Below, piece by piece: positions 55,404-64,000 of a stretch of 64,000 bases of DNA. The stretch comes from Asterella californica. Lineage: Eukaryota; Streptophyta; Marchantiopsida; Marchantiales; Aytoniaceae. The stretch lies in contig JAYKYS010000005.1 in assembly GCA_036924285.1 (NCBI GenBank), forward strand, positions 21,550,001 through 21,614,000, given 5' to 3'. The notes below the pieces were generated by a model, which was not told the DNA's origin, made no database searches, and was given only the letters and a program-made list of their open reading frames with translations. Each line of letters opens with the position of its first letter. Within the stretch, counting starts at the first letter, position 1. Both the position numbers and the translations under genes were made by a program.

Positions 55404-56090
55404 GCGATGTAGTAAAGATTACCATAGGTGCAACTACACTTGGATCTACACATCCTACTTCATGTGACTCAAACGCAAACGCCTTACCATGCCTATATAG
55501 CATCTCCTTGAAGCTCTTCTTCTCTTGCTCGATAAGAAATCCATCACCTCCAATCTTCATCTCCTTCAGTGTTGTTTCTGTGAAATGGTGCCCAATTCTT
55601 CTCGGTCCTCTGAGCGTCAGCTCTCGTGCAGCTTGCTCCATCTTCTGATTGTAATCGAGTGGTAAAGGCAAAGCCACTGGTTTGACTTTCTTTGCCACTG
55701 ACTTGTACTTGGTCTCCACATACACCTCTTGCCGATCTATAAACTTATCAATTACATCATAAAGCTCCTTGGAGCTCACTCTCACCACTCTATCTACATC
55801 ATCTATAGAATTTTCTACTATAGATTTCAACTCCCCTATAGTATCTACTAAATATTGCTCTTCAAACACCCCAGATATGTATTCATCTCCTGCTAACTCT
55901 CCACTATCCCACAACGACTGCTGTACATACTTCACATGTTGCCTCTCAAACCTCTTCAGATTCTCAACCTTCCTATAACACACTGATCCACATGATGTCA
56001 ATCCTAAGAAGCTAGTGGATAAAGCTTCTTGCTCCACTGGATCAGGCGAGAATCCTATCTCTACTGTACCGTTGAAGTCTCGCTCTTCAA
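55378..56090 (-). pseudogene. G3 protease-RT linker
   Basis: A frame of about 220 codons (listed start GTG at 56037, upstream part of the frame open to about 56090) between protease and RT. It contains YISGVFEEQYLVDTIGEL, a helical middle, and GRAFAFESHEVGC-like sequence (HGKAFAFESHEVGC) that precedes RT in Gypsy elements. One-base shifts near 56090 (against protease) and near 55385 (against RT) isolate it. Part of one polyprotein originally. Confidence 0.78.
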
Positions 56091-57240
56091 TGATACTCTG
56101 ACAAAACCCCTAGACTCTCTAAACTCCTGAGTAATCTTAGGTAGTGGACGGTCTCTCAAGCTATCACGATTCCTCTCATGTTCTGCAGCAACGGTCAAAA
56201 ACTGAACAGCTCTTTTGCCATCTCTACTACGTATCCTAGCATAAGCTGAACCATCATCCATAACTCGTGTCTCCATTCTAACAGCAGTAATGTAAGGCCG
56301 CCCTAGAATGATAGGATAGGTTGACATGTCTTGCACAAAGAAATTCTGAACATCACTGATGTCACCCACAGTTACCTTGATGTTGGGACAAGCACCATAG
56401 AGTTCTCCCCTCTGGTTGTTGGCAGCACGGATAAGCCATCCATGGTCGGTGTCTATGGGCCACCTCCCACGCTTGTACAACTCCTTAAACATAAGATTAA
56501 TCTCTGAGCCGTGATCAATCAATGCCACCACAGGTTCCTCCAGATCTCTCAACTTCACCAAGGTCTCTGTGGTTGCTCTTGCCCAATGGTTGTGAGAGTA
56601 ATGGTTCTTCTGCGATGCTTCCACCTCATCTTCAAACCTCACGTGCTGATAGGATCTCCCCTCTGATACTTGAGAGCAGTAACCAGCAATCTCATCTTCC
56701 TCATCATCCGACAGTTTGGTCCCTAGAGCGTTAAGCGTAGCTGCTTCACCCAAAATCTGACGTTTCCTCTTGATGATATCTATGATAACCTCATGGAACT
56801 CACGCTTTGCAATCTCAAGAATCTCACCCAAAGTAAACTCAACTTTCTCATTCAAGATACGGTTCTCTAACATCTGCTTCAAGTCTGTAGCAATCTCAAT
56901 GTCAGATTGAAGTCTGTATGCAGGCATCTTACCCTTCTCTTTGCTTCTCTCCTTCTCCTTTGGTGTTGTAGATGGTTGATCCTCCATAGTTTCCTCCCGA
57001 GTAGGTGTTGTCTCTTGCCTTGGCTCTGGTCTAGCCCTTTCACTCCTTGTAGCAGGTCGTTTGGCTGTAGAAGCCTCACCTGCATCCTCCCTCCTGCGTT
57101 TTTCTTCTAGTACAGCTTCATGCTGACTTCTTGCAACATAAGCATGCACTGACATAGTATCCACAGGATCATTCCATCCTGTAGCTTCTGAATTGAGTTG
57201 CCAACCCTTTGTAGCACATCCTTGTCTAACTCTGTTCTAG
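56061..57240 (-). pseudogene. G3 protease region
   Basis: A 367-codon frame (57164-56061). The N-part is charged (EEKRRREDAGE). The retropepsin-like domain has VALIDHGSEINLM, i.e. D-H-G-S in place of D-T/S-G, then IILGRPYITA, the flap-side ILG motif. The frame overlaps the end of gag and is in the -1 phase relative to it. No convincing slippery heptamer was found in the overlap, so a mutational shift between about 57165 and 57240 seems likelier than programmed frameshifting. Confidence 0.78.
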
Positions 57241-58471
57241 CTACGGACCGCACTACATCAGACCACACCCCAGTAGTCCCTTTCTCTCTCTCCATCTCCA
57301 CTTTCATTCCACAGGTAGCAGCATTCACAAGAGAAACAGCATGTGATGCTGATATCTCATTCACAAGCCTCTTCATACCACCCTTGCCAAAGTTGGTTCC
57401 CAACATCATCCCAGTCTCTCTCAGATAGATCTTACCATCTTTGAAGAAGATCAGATCCTTCCTCAATGCATCTGAAAACTCTCCACAATCTCTCCTTACA
57501 TGGTCTAGGCTATCATACCATATACAACGATGAACAAAGCCTTCTCTCATCTGAGGTCTCTGCATAGCAGGCTGTACATTCTGCTCCTTCTCTTCTAACC
57601 TAGTGAGCTTAAGCTTAAGCTCCTTCTGCTCTTTCTCTTCTAACCTAGTGAGCTTAAGCTTAAGCTCCTTCATACCTTTAATCAACTCATCAAGCGGTGA
57701 GTCTTCCTCTCTAGCAATTACCAAAGCGGGCTTAGTAGGCAACTGCTTGACAGGAATTATCAGAGGTGCTGTTTCACTTACCACCACCTTGTCCCTTCTT
57801 CTCTGTCTCTTGGTCAACAAAGAGACAGCCTCTTCAACCTCCTTCCAGTCAGTCTTCAATCCTCTCTCCTCAGTCTTGTCTTCCAGCAACAGCTCAAGCT
57901 TCTCCTGAATAGTCACGTCCGCTGCTTGTAGGAAAAGCTCGGTCTTCTCAACCTCTAGTGTAAGCTTCTCTGTCTTAGAAAGCTGAGCATATTGACGATC
58001 AAACTCCCTTAACAACTCATTTACAGACAAACCTTTGTTAGGTTTAACCACCCACTCCAAGAACATTCTCTTGGTCACCCTCTCTGAATCTTCAGTGTAG
58101 TACTCTTCCTTCAAAGCGCGCATAAAGCTCTCCCAACTCTGTCCTTGCTGCTGCTTGAGCTCCTTCACACGCCCACGAATCTCTGGGACAACAGCAAGTT
58201 CAAAGTTCTCTACCATCTCCTTCTCAGGTACCTTGTTCACCTCCATCTCCCTAGCATAGTATCGCACGTACTTGGAAATATCTGTCCCCTTGAACTGATC
58301 CATCTGATGCATCACAGATTGCAACGCCTTGGTTGCTAATACCTCCTTCCTCTCTGTGCTCTGCTGCTGCTGCATAAACATGGAAAAAGCTTGGAGCATC
58401 TTCATCGTAGCAGCATCAAACTGAACAGGTTGTTGAGCAGCAGCAGCACTTGATGATCCTTGGTTGGCCAT
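57107..58471 (-). CDS. G3 Gag
   Basis: A 454-codon frame from ATG 58471. The capsid-like region (residues about 20-190) includes YVRYYAREMEVNKVPEKEMV, FELAVVPEIRGRV and KRMFLEWVVKPNKG. The middle has charged coiled coil, including a tandem 15-residue duplication (KLKLTRLEEKEQ) from a 45-bp repeat at 57581-57670. A partial cysteine motif (CIWYDSLDHVRRDC, near residue 315) stands where a zinc knuckle is expected and has the CxxxD..H..C look of a degenerate knuckle. The C-terminal ~20 residues are probably out of frame because of the shift before the protease. Confidence 0.78.
   Translation of the reverse strand: MANQGSSSAAAAQQPVQFDAATMKMLQAFSMFMQQQQSTERKEVLATKALQSVMHQMDQFKGTDISKYVRYYAREMEVNKVPEKEMVENFELAVVPEIRGRVKELKQQQGQSWESFMRALKEEYYTEDSERVTKRMFLEWVVKPNKGLSVNELLREFDRQYAQLSKTEKLTLEVEKTELFLQAADVTIQEKLELLLEDKTEERGLKTDWKEVEEAVSLLTKRQRRRDKVVVSETAPLIIPVKQLPTKPALVIAREEDSPLDELIKGMKELKLKLTRLEEKEQKELKLKLTRLEEKEQNVQPAMQRPQMREGFVHRCIWYDSLDHVRRDCGEFSDALRKDLIFFKDGKIYLRETGMMLGTNFGKGGMKRLVNEISASHAVSLVNAATCGMKVEMEREKGTTGVWSDVVRSVARTELDKDVLQRVGNSIQKLQDGMILWILCQCMLMLQEVSMKLY
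57581..57670 (-). repeat. 45-bp tandem duplication in G3 gag
   Basis: Two 45-bp units (57581-57625 and 57626-57670) differ at one base (CTGCTCCTTC versus CTGCTCTTTC). They duplicate 15 codons in frame. Confidence 0.9.
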
Positions 58472-58520
58472 GATATCTGATCCTGTAACACTCTCAAGAA
58501 AACTCCCACCCTAGGTGTTT

Positions 58521-58536
58521 CACGTCGAGTTCACCA
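58521..58536 (-). promoter_or_regulatory. G3 probable primer-binding site
   Basis: TGGTGAACTCGACGTG on the minus strand, 11 nt inside the 5' LTR. The tRNA is not identified, and the spacing is larger than usual. Confidence 0.5.
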
Positions 58537-58547
58537 AAAAGAGAGTA

Positions 58548-59920
58548 TGTCGGAGTGTGATCCGTCTACCTAGGAAAGCGCCGGGTTTCTGGCTGTGGTT
58601 GTTTACTCAAGAGGTTGGCTTTCAGGTCACAACAGGAGCTATAAACACTCACACAGGAGTGTAGGATCCTCTAATATGCTCAAAAAGCGAAATCTAGGTC
58701 TCACTAGTAGTAATAGATTTAGACGGTGAACTTTGGCACTCAAAGAGAGGAAAACTATGAAGGTTTAGACTTCTAAACTTCCCCTACATGTAAATGAGAC
58801 ACTACTGAACACACACACGAAGTTTCAGTCTGAGATTGAATTCTAGCACCGAGATGTTGACAGAAAAGTTCTGAGTAAGAGAATTATGGCAATTTCTGGT
58901 ACCTAGACAGCTATTCTGACCTAGAACAGAGAATTAGCTCGATGAATTTCAAATATTCTCACAGTATTTGAAATCTACAGGATGTTGAACATCCCTGTGA
59001 AGTTGGGACTCCTGAATGTACACAGAACTCCAGATCTCCTCCTCTGAAGTCGTTGCTCTAGATTAAGAGCTTTTCAGACCCCCTCTGCTTCAGCGGCCAC
59101 CCTGAATTACTCAGTTACTCAATCGATATGAAACTTTTTGGGAAATCGTAGCCCTGCTGGCAGAGAACGCAACCACGAAGTTTTGAAGCGATTTCTTGAA
59201 TTCTGCTGCAAGTGACACTGAAAACCCCAAAATCAACAAAAGTGATGCAGTTTTGGCATAATCCGAACTTCAATTGGGCATAACTTCGTCTTTATTGCCT
59301 CAAATCGATCGAAAATTTCACTGACAGTGCTTGGCTCAACGAGCTCTATCTCCCTGTGCTCTCAGATTTCGAAGATACCTCACCAAATGCTCGAACTCCA
59401 CTCTAGAGCTCTGTTTCTAAACTTAGAGTTTTACAAAAGACAAAAATGGACCAATGGGAGTTCATAGCTCCACTTGACTGTCCTTTTGTGCCTTAAACTA
59501 CCTGGTTACTTATCTACACTCATAGGCTACCACGTCAAGCCCCCTAGAGTGCCAGCGTAAAACTTAAACTACATAAAATGACACATAGGCCTGAAAAATA
59601 ACTTAAATTAGCTAGAAAGCGTGCATGGGCGACAAGTAAGTACAACCCATGAGCTCAAACCCTTATCAGCATGGAAACCCTAAGTTATGTACATTGAACG
59701 TCATAGACAAGTAAGAAGTCACTTGCACAAGCGCACAAATGCTTGAACAAGATAACTAACATGCTATCAGCCTACTAGGACTCAAAATAGTGTTAACACC
59801 CTGTGCAAAGGTGTCAAACATATACATAAAGGACTAGAAGTAATATGAGCTAACTTCTAGAACTACCAAATCTAAGCGTCAGAGTAGAAGTCAAGCATGT
59901 AGCCACCAAATGACGCGACA
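58548..59920 (-). repeat. G3 5' LTR
   Basis: 1373 bp, nearly identical to 51182-52558. Duplication CCGT at 59921-59924. Confidence 0.9.
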
Positions 59921-60600
59921 CCGTACTCGAGTAACGTCGAGGTCCCTTCGTGGTCCTATAGATCTCGTCTATGTCCCACAACAACGGTGTGGTGACACTA
60001 GACTCACCATCAGAAAACACGTTGTCTACGTCTGACTTGTCCTCTGGAACAATTGACGGCAATGGTGTAGGTAGTCGATACCTCACCCCACTTGGTGTAT
60101 ACCCACTGTCCGAGAAGTCCCCACTAGAACCTCCCGAGAACTCCGTGATGAGAGAATCTCGCTAACACACTCCCCAACCGGAATGTCGCAATCTCCGTCA
60201 CCGTCGTAACCACCACTTGCCTAACCTCGCTCCTACTGAGCTCACCTATTCCTTACTAGGACGGTCAAGGTAAGGACAACCTGTACCTGCCATCACCACA
60301 GGCAGCCTCTCATGGTCTGTTGGTCGTCACTCCAACCCCACCGTGAGAGAGACAAAGATAGTCTGATTGGTCCGCAACTCCAGCCTCACTACCGACAGCA
60401 CACTGGAGTGAACTCACTTCGGAAATCAAGCGCCAACACAAGCAAACGCGGCGCACAAACAGGAAGCAGAATATGGAGGGGTTCCAACCACAAGAAGTCC
60501 AAACGATAACCCTCCACACTCAAACATTCACATAAAGAGAAACCCGGTCCCATCCGGACTGACGACTCCTCATCAGTGACCACATGCACAGTTCTTCGAG
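59921..60600 (-). pseudogene. Copy B gag start and leader
   Basis: Minus strand: the acidic Gag N-terminal segment (VPEDKSDVDNVFSDGESS, TPLLWDIDEIYRTTKG) up to the G3 junction. Upstream is the leader with the 66-codon ORF (60389-60589) also seen in copy A. The Gag start codon was not resolved: no convincing ATG is in frame upstream. At 60590 the leader joins the LTR core directly, without the 1.3-kb segment of copy A. Confidence 0.7.
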
Positions 60601-60601
60601 T

Positions 60602-60892
60602 AATCTGAACAGAGAAATATCATCTCCAACACTACAACAAAGATTACTCACAAACGGTCAAGCTAAACCCACTCTAAGCACAAAGAGAATCCGGGTTACA
60701 CTCAACTAGACTATCCACCATAGCCTGGAGCTTGAAGACTCAACTCGAAGAACTAAGGCCTCCAAGCCTTACCTGCGAAGTATACCCCTAGTGGGCTCTC
60801 CCACCAACTCGTCCTAACGGCACTAATGGTCTTATCGGGATGCGTCACTTCGCACTCGATCAACCTAGCCGAGGTGCCAAACTGACGTGACA
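60602..60892 (-). repeat. Copy B 5' terminal segment (LTR core)
   Basis: Homologous to 43123-43414 and 22196-22487. It ends at 60892 with TGTCACGTCAG on the minus strand, against unrelated AT-rich DNA. The expected duplication (TATT at 60893-60896) cannot be checked because the left end is off-window. Confidence 0.72.
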
Positions 60893-61870
60893 TATTTTAA
60901 GGAGGTATCAAGTTAGTCATGACTAGCTAAAGTTAATTATGGTTAAACTTAACTATACTTTTGGGCAGAATTCAGATATTTCTTAAATAGTGAGCACTAC
61001 TATCTTGTCATCTTGTCTAAAAGATGAAAGGAGGTGGAAAGTATCCCTTATCTTCTTTTGACTTGATATCAGTGGGGGACTAAAGTTATTGACTTTGTGG
61101 GCATTAAAATCAAGAAGAGATTTCACATGTCTTCTTTTTAGTGAGTCTTAGTGTAAAGGGGAGGTGGAAATTAGAGAATCCTTCTAGAAAATGTTGACTT
61201 TGAAGGAATGATTCTATGTGAAAGATAAGAAGTCCATATGATTATGATTTTATTTTAAGTAATATTTTAGTAAAATCCGGTAAAAATAGTTATGGTTGAA
61301 TTACAAGAAGATACCGAAGTAAAAACCTAGAATGTATAAATAGAGGAGTAGAGAAGAACTTCTCCGTTGTTTTCAAATTGTAGGTATCAAAATTTGTCTT
61401 AAGCGCCTCTCTGTGACTACATTTTTCTCAGTATTCTCAAATTCGTCTAATCAAAATCTGACGAAAGAGGATCCATTCTCGACAACTGAGACAAGAAATT
61501 ATACTCAATCAAAGTTCTTTGGAGAAATACGTTTTGTGAATATTGTGATGCAATTTATTTAAAAAAAATCAATATTATGTAGTAGTTTCATTATTTTGTA
61601 AATGAAATGCAGGTTTGAGTTACAAACATAACAATATTGAGAAAGTGTCATTGTGAAACTGCAATATTTCAAGAAGCTAGTGAATTTAAAAATCTCAATA
61701 TTTTATATGTTGTTTTATCACTAGATAAAAATTAGTAAGGATTCAATTACACAACTTTGTCGAAGATGTAAGTCTACTCATCTTTTAAGGTGCCCCATAG
61801 TTTGGAGAATATACGGAGAGAACAGTTTATGTGAAGACATGCTAGTGAAATCTCTCCGTTTTTATATTTC
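60893..61870. other. AT-rich flank, possible LTR remnant
   Basis: About 1 kb without genes. Part resembles the layout of the G1/G2 LTRs (GTCATGACTAGCTAAAGTTA compared with G1 GTCATAACTAGCTGAGATAG) and contains TATA-like TGTATAAATAGAGG (61333-61346), so it may be a diverged LTR. No second copy, primer site or duplication is seen. Confidence 0.4.
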
Positions 61871-62161
61871 TTGATGGTCTTCTCTTTTAATAGGTATCAA
61901 GACTTTGAATTGTTGAACGAATTGGTCTTGAATGAGATAGTGGTAATACTTTCGTCAAAAAAGTACATGAATTCATCCTTTTTATACCAAGAAAAGGATG
62001 AAATCGATGAAATCGTGTACGTTCTAAACGGGTATAAATGGTATAAGAGGGTTCTAATGGAAATATTTCTTTCAGATTCTTTTTTGAATTCAAAATCCTT
62101 CTTTGGAAAGGGAGTTCTCCTGGAAACAGGAACGATTGAAATTTTACAAATTGGTTTTTGA
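61871..62161 (+). CDS. Unrecognised 96-codon ORF
   Basis: ATG 61871 to TGA 62161. The product is rich in hydrophobic and charged residues with no clear domain: LLNELVLNEIVVILSSKK, EIDEIVYVLNGYKWYKRVL, LLETGTIEILQIGF. The ATG lies directly after TTGATGGTC; AT-rich codon use differs from the retroelement ORFs. The regular ELVLNEIVVI and DEIDEIVYVLNGYKWYKR pattern looks like a real protein piece and could be a fragment of a larger organellar or transposon gene, but I do not recognise it. Confidence 0.35.
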   Translation: MMVFSFNRYQDFELLNELVLNEIVVILSSKKYMNSSFLYQEKDEIDEIVYVLNGYKWYKRVLMEIFLSDSFLNSKSFFGKGVLLETGTIEILQIGF

Positions 62162-63711
62162 TAATACTTAGATCAAATTCAATTTTCTTTTAGCAGAACT
62201 CTAAACCCTAAACTCTTTCTAGTCTACCTACCATGTCGATTTTGCGGGTAAAACCCAAACGTTACGAAGAGGTGGAGTTTCCTCAACATTTCACGTGTGT
62301 GAATGTTAAAAAGTGAGGAGTTTGGTAACCCAGACCCTAAGTATCAGGAGAGGGGTAGAGAGAGAGTAGTCTATATATCACACGGTAGAAGATCTCACGA
62401 ACTGATGAGTGAAGATGATCGCACGATGGGTCTTGATTCTGGAAGGTCGGTCGACTCGGCCCAACCTTTCCTTGAGATAGGCCAGAGCCGCCAGACTCCC
62501 GAGTTCATACTGTAAGCAACCAGTCCAGACGAGGATTCGGCGCTACAGCATTTGGACTGTTGTGTGAAAGAAGCGAACGTGAGCGCGTAGGTTGGAGTCC
62601 AAAGGACGCGAAGTTTAACTGCCAAGTATGAAAGTTTCGCTTCGGAGCCTGTAAATCCAGTGTAGAAGCCTGTCATCGCGCTTGCGCTTTCGACTGACTC
62701 GGAAGCAGAGCATGGGAAGAGAGGAAAGGCAGCAAGTCTGGCTTCGCTGGTGTGTGTATGCCTGCCACCTGCAGGAACACTTTGCAAGACAGGTGATGGT
62801 TTCAAGATGGAGGGACGTACATCGCTCTTCTTCGTCTCTTTAGCCTTTTGAGGCCGCTTGATGCTTACGCAGCGCATCCTCATCTGTGCCTCCGAACCTT
62901 CTTTCTCTTCTTGTTTATACAGCCGAGGGCACCTTTTTCTCATCGAAGGCGGAGGGAAGTCGGGAGCGAGAAGCTTCGTATTGGGATTGTTGCCACTTGT
63001 AATTTCTCTCTCGTTCTTAGTGTTGCCGTCCGTTGTGGCGAGCTACTCGACTCTCATCCATAGTTCTTGAAGTGAGCAACACAAGCCGTTCGTGCTCGAC
63101 TATTTACTGCACCGGTAACGCAGTGGGAATAGCGTGGAAGTTTGTCTGGGCCTTCTAATCAGAAGGTATTTCTGACATGAGCAAAACTGGACACTGGAGG
63201 TCGTTGTCACACCATGGCCGAAGTGCGTTTGTATAGGAGTTCCTCTCAACCCGCAGCTTCACTGAGTGAAGCTGCGGGTTGAGAGTGGCACATATTTCTA
63301 CTGTACTTCATATGATGCATACATTCTTGACTTCCATGTCGTCTGTGGTGCCGGAGTGTTGAAACACCGACCCGCCCTGGGGTTTGACCTTGTTGATTTC
63401 CCAGCAATCCCGTGCCGATGGCCGGACATTGATAGCGTAGTTATGTATGGTGGAATTTTCAAGGTTTGTGCTGTTGTGAGCAGTCCAGATTCTAACTCCA
63501 GAAGAGGGTGCGCTGCTTGAATCGGAGAAAGTGATTCTGCAGATCAGCACTTTGGTGGGCGCTTACCGGGACATGTGAACTTATGAGTCCCTTCCTAGGC
63601 AAAGACTCTGCGTACAAGAGCTGAGAAGTTTCATGCCAGTGTTGTCGGGACGAGAATTAGTCGCCAACAGGGCGATTTATGTAGACCCGCGTTTCTGGGA
63701 AGCTCGCAGCC
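62162..63711. other. Region of uncertain origin with scattered ORFs
   Basis: No Gypsy or Copia similarity. Open frames occur on both strands (62395-62943 minus, 182 codons; 62848-63070 plus; 63266-63520 plus), none recognised. A plus-strand frame at 62858-63070 ends in a hydrophobic stretch (LLPLVISLSFLVLPSVVASY) that could be a membrane segment. The mix of long stop-free stretches on both strands, low repeat content and a perfect hairpin is reminiscent of plant mitochondrial spacer DNA, but this is an impression only. Confidence 0.3.
63243..63285. repeat. Perfect 20-bp inverted repeat with TGA loop
   Basis: CTCTCAACCCGCAGCTTCAC is followed by TGA and its exact complement. No T-run follows, so it is not a bacterial-type terminator. 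Confidence 0.9.
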
Positions 63712-64000
63712 ATGGATCGACCGCCTACTAAGCAGAGGACAGTTAGTATTGGCCCCTCTGGTGGGACACAAGGTAAAAGTAAAGGTAAGCGACCAAGCAG
63801 CTCCGGTTCCTCCACGTCAGGCAGAAGACCAACCACTTACGAAGTTCCCAACCTGAGAAAGGGCAAGAAAAGAGCACCTCCTGATGCGGAAGATAAAGCG
63901 AGAATATCCTCAGCTTGGTCCCCAAGCCCACCACCTACTATGCCCTATAGTGAGTTCGACAAAGAGCACAGCAGCGCACCGGCACCAAATCACTACGCAC
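63712..64000 (+). CDS. N-terminus of an unrecognised protein, truncated by the window edge
   Basis: The frame opens at ATG 63712 in good initiation context (GCAGCCATGG) and stays open for 96 codons to base 64000. The product is basic and low-complexity: MDRPPTKQRTVSIGP, GKSKGKRPSSSGSSTSG, PNLRKGKKRAPPDAEDKA, then a proline-rich segment (WSPSPPPTMPYSEFDKEH). The KGKRP and RKGKKR clusters look like nuclear-localisation signals. No domain is visible in this part. It could be a host gene or the start of a transposon-encoded protein; the rest lies to the right. Confidence 0.45.
   Translation, partial: MDRPPTKQRTVSIGPSGGTQGKSKGKRPSSSGSSTSGRRPTTYEVPNLRKGKKRAPPDAEDKARISSAWSPSPPPTMPYSEFDKEHSSAPAPNHYA

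Larger units (their letters stand above)
51182..59920 (-). mobile_element. Gypsy element G3, inserted in copy B gag
   Basis: 8739 bp with long LTRs (51182-52558, 1377 bp; 58548-59920, 1373 bp), ends TGTCG/CGACA, and the 4-bp duplication CCGT (51178-51181 and 59921-59924). Copy A has the uninterrupted site near 41130-41140. A polypurine stretch precedes the 3' LTR and a primer site follows the 5' LTR. LTRs are nearly identical (a few substitutions and short indels), so it is young, yet coding is split by several single-base shifts. The proteins belong to a lineage distinct from G1/G2, the chromovirus and the methyltransferase family. Confidence 0.93.
1..60892 (-). mobile_element. Methyltransferase-Gypsy copy B, host of the nested insertions
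   Basis: This Ty3/Gypsy element runs leftwards from 60892, where its 5' end starts TGTCACGTCAG on the minus strand, and its 3' end lies beyond base 1. It survives as five pieces: 59921-60892, 46445-51181, 43415-44719, 21507-22087 and 1-202. Each piece continues the order seen in copy A: leader, gag, protease, methyltransferase, RT, RNase H, integrase, post-integrase tail. The gaps are filled by G3, a solo LTR, copy A and the H insertion. The pieces align to copy A across the breaks, so this is one disrupted element and not five fragments. It carries many stops and frameshifts and is dead. The 3' LTR and its target duplication are not visible. Confidence 0.85.

Noticed and set aside
57165..57240. 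-1 programmed frameshift between G3 gag and protease
   Set aside because: The phase is right but no heptamer in correct register was found, and the element carries other one-base shifts.
62199..62212. CTAAACCCTAAACTC as interstitial telomere repeat
   Set aside because: Fewer than two units; chance match.
62395..62943. 182-codon minus-strand ORF as a gene
   Set aside because: No domain, Ser/Cys-rich composition, plus-strand frames overlap it, and the start codon has no support.
63243..63285. Hairpin as a transcription terminator
   Set aside because: The region is eukaryotic and no T-run follows the stem.

Overview
The window is eukaryotic and almost entirely retrotransposon-derived. The element types point to a streptophyte green plant, more likely a bryophyte or charophyte-grade alga than a flowering plant. 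The clues are a chromodomain Ty3/Gypsy element with an initiator-tRNA-Met primer site, and a Ty3/Gypsy family with a cytosine-C5 DNA methyltransferase between protease and reverse transcriptase, a configuration I recall being described from the charophyte Klebsormidium. The species cannot be fixed from the sequence.

Bases 1-60892 read as one nested pile of insertions. The host is a methyltransferase-Gypsy (copy B, minus strand, 60892 leftwards past base 1). It was split by (i) H, an unclassified GAAGAC-rich insertion (about 203-21506), itself split by Gypsy G2 (1242-16580, minus), itself split by intact Gypsy G1 (2443-10071, plus); (ii) copy A, a second methyltransferase-Gypsy (22088-43414, minus), itself split by a Copia element (22832-28171, minus) and a chromovirus (29287-35450, plus); (iii) a solo LTR (44720-46444); and (iv) Gypsy G3 (51182-59920, minus). 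Most junctions show a 4-5 bp target-site duplication, and several have a matching uninterrupted site in the sister copy.

Copies A and B show the layout Gag, protease, C5 methyltransferase, RT, RNase H, integrase, with a PHD finger at the C-terminus visible in copy A. Copy A keeps a 407-codon methyltransferase frame with all core motifs. Copy B's is broken by stops. Many stops that differ between the copies are C-to-T changes, as expected from deamination of methylated cytosine. Both copies carry the same in-frame UAG between methyltransferase and RT, in a CAR-YYA readthrough context.

The chromovirus looks young: its LTRs appear identical and gag and pol are open. It has a heat-shock-element array in its LTR, two tandem homologous leader ORFs, and a complete -1 frameshift signal (GGGAAAC, 6-nt spacer, 9-bp stem) joining gag to pol. 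G1 is also young and intact and, like G2, carries a small two-zinc-motif accessory ORF ahead of gag. The right flank (60893-64000) holds an AT-rich stretch, an unrecognised 96-codon ORF, a region of uncertain origin with a perfect hairpin, and an unrecognised ORF that runs off the right edge.
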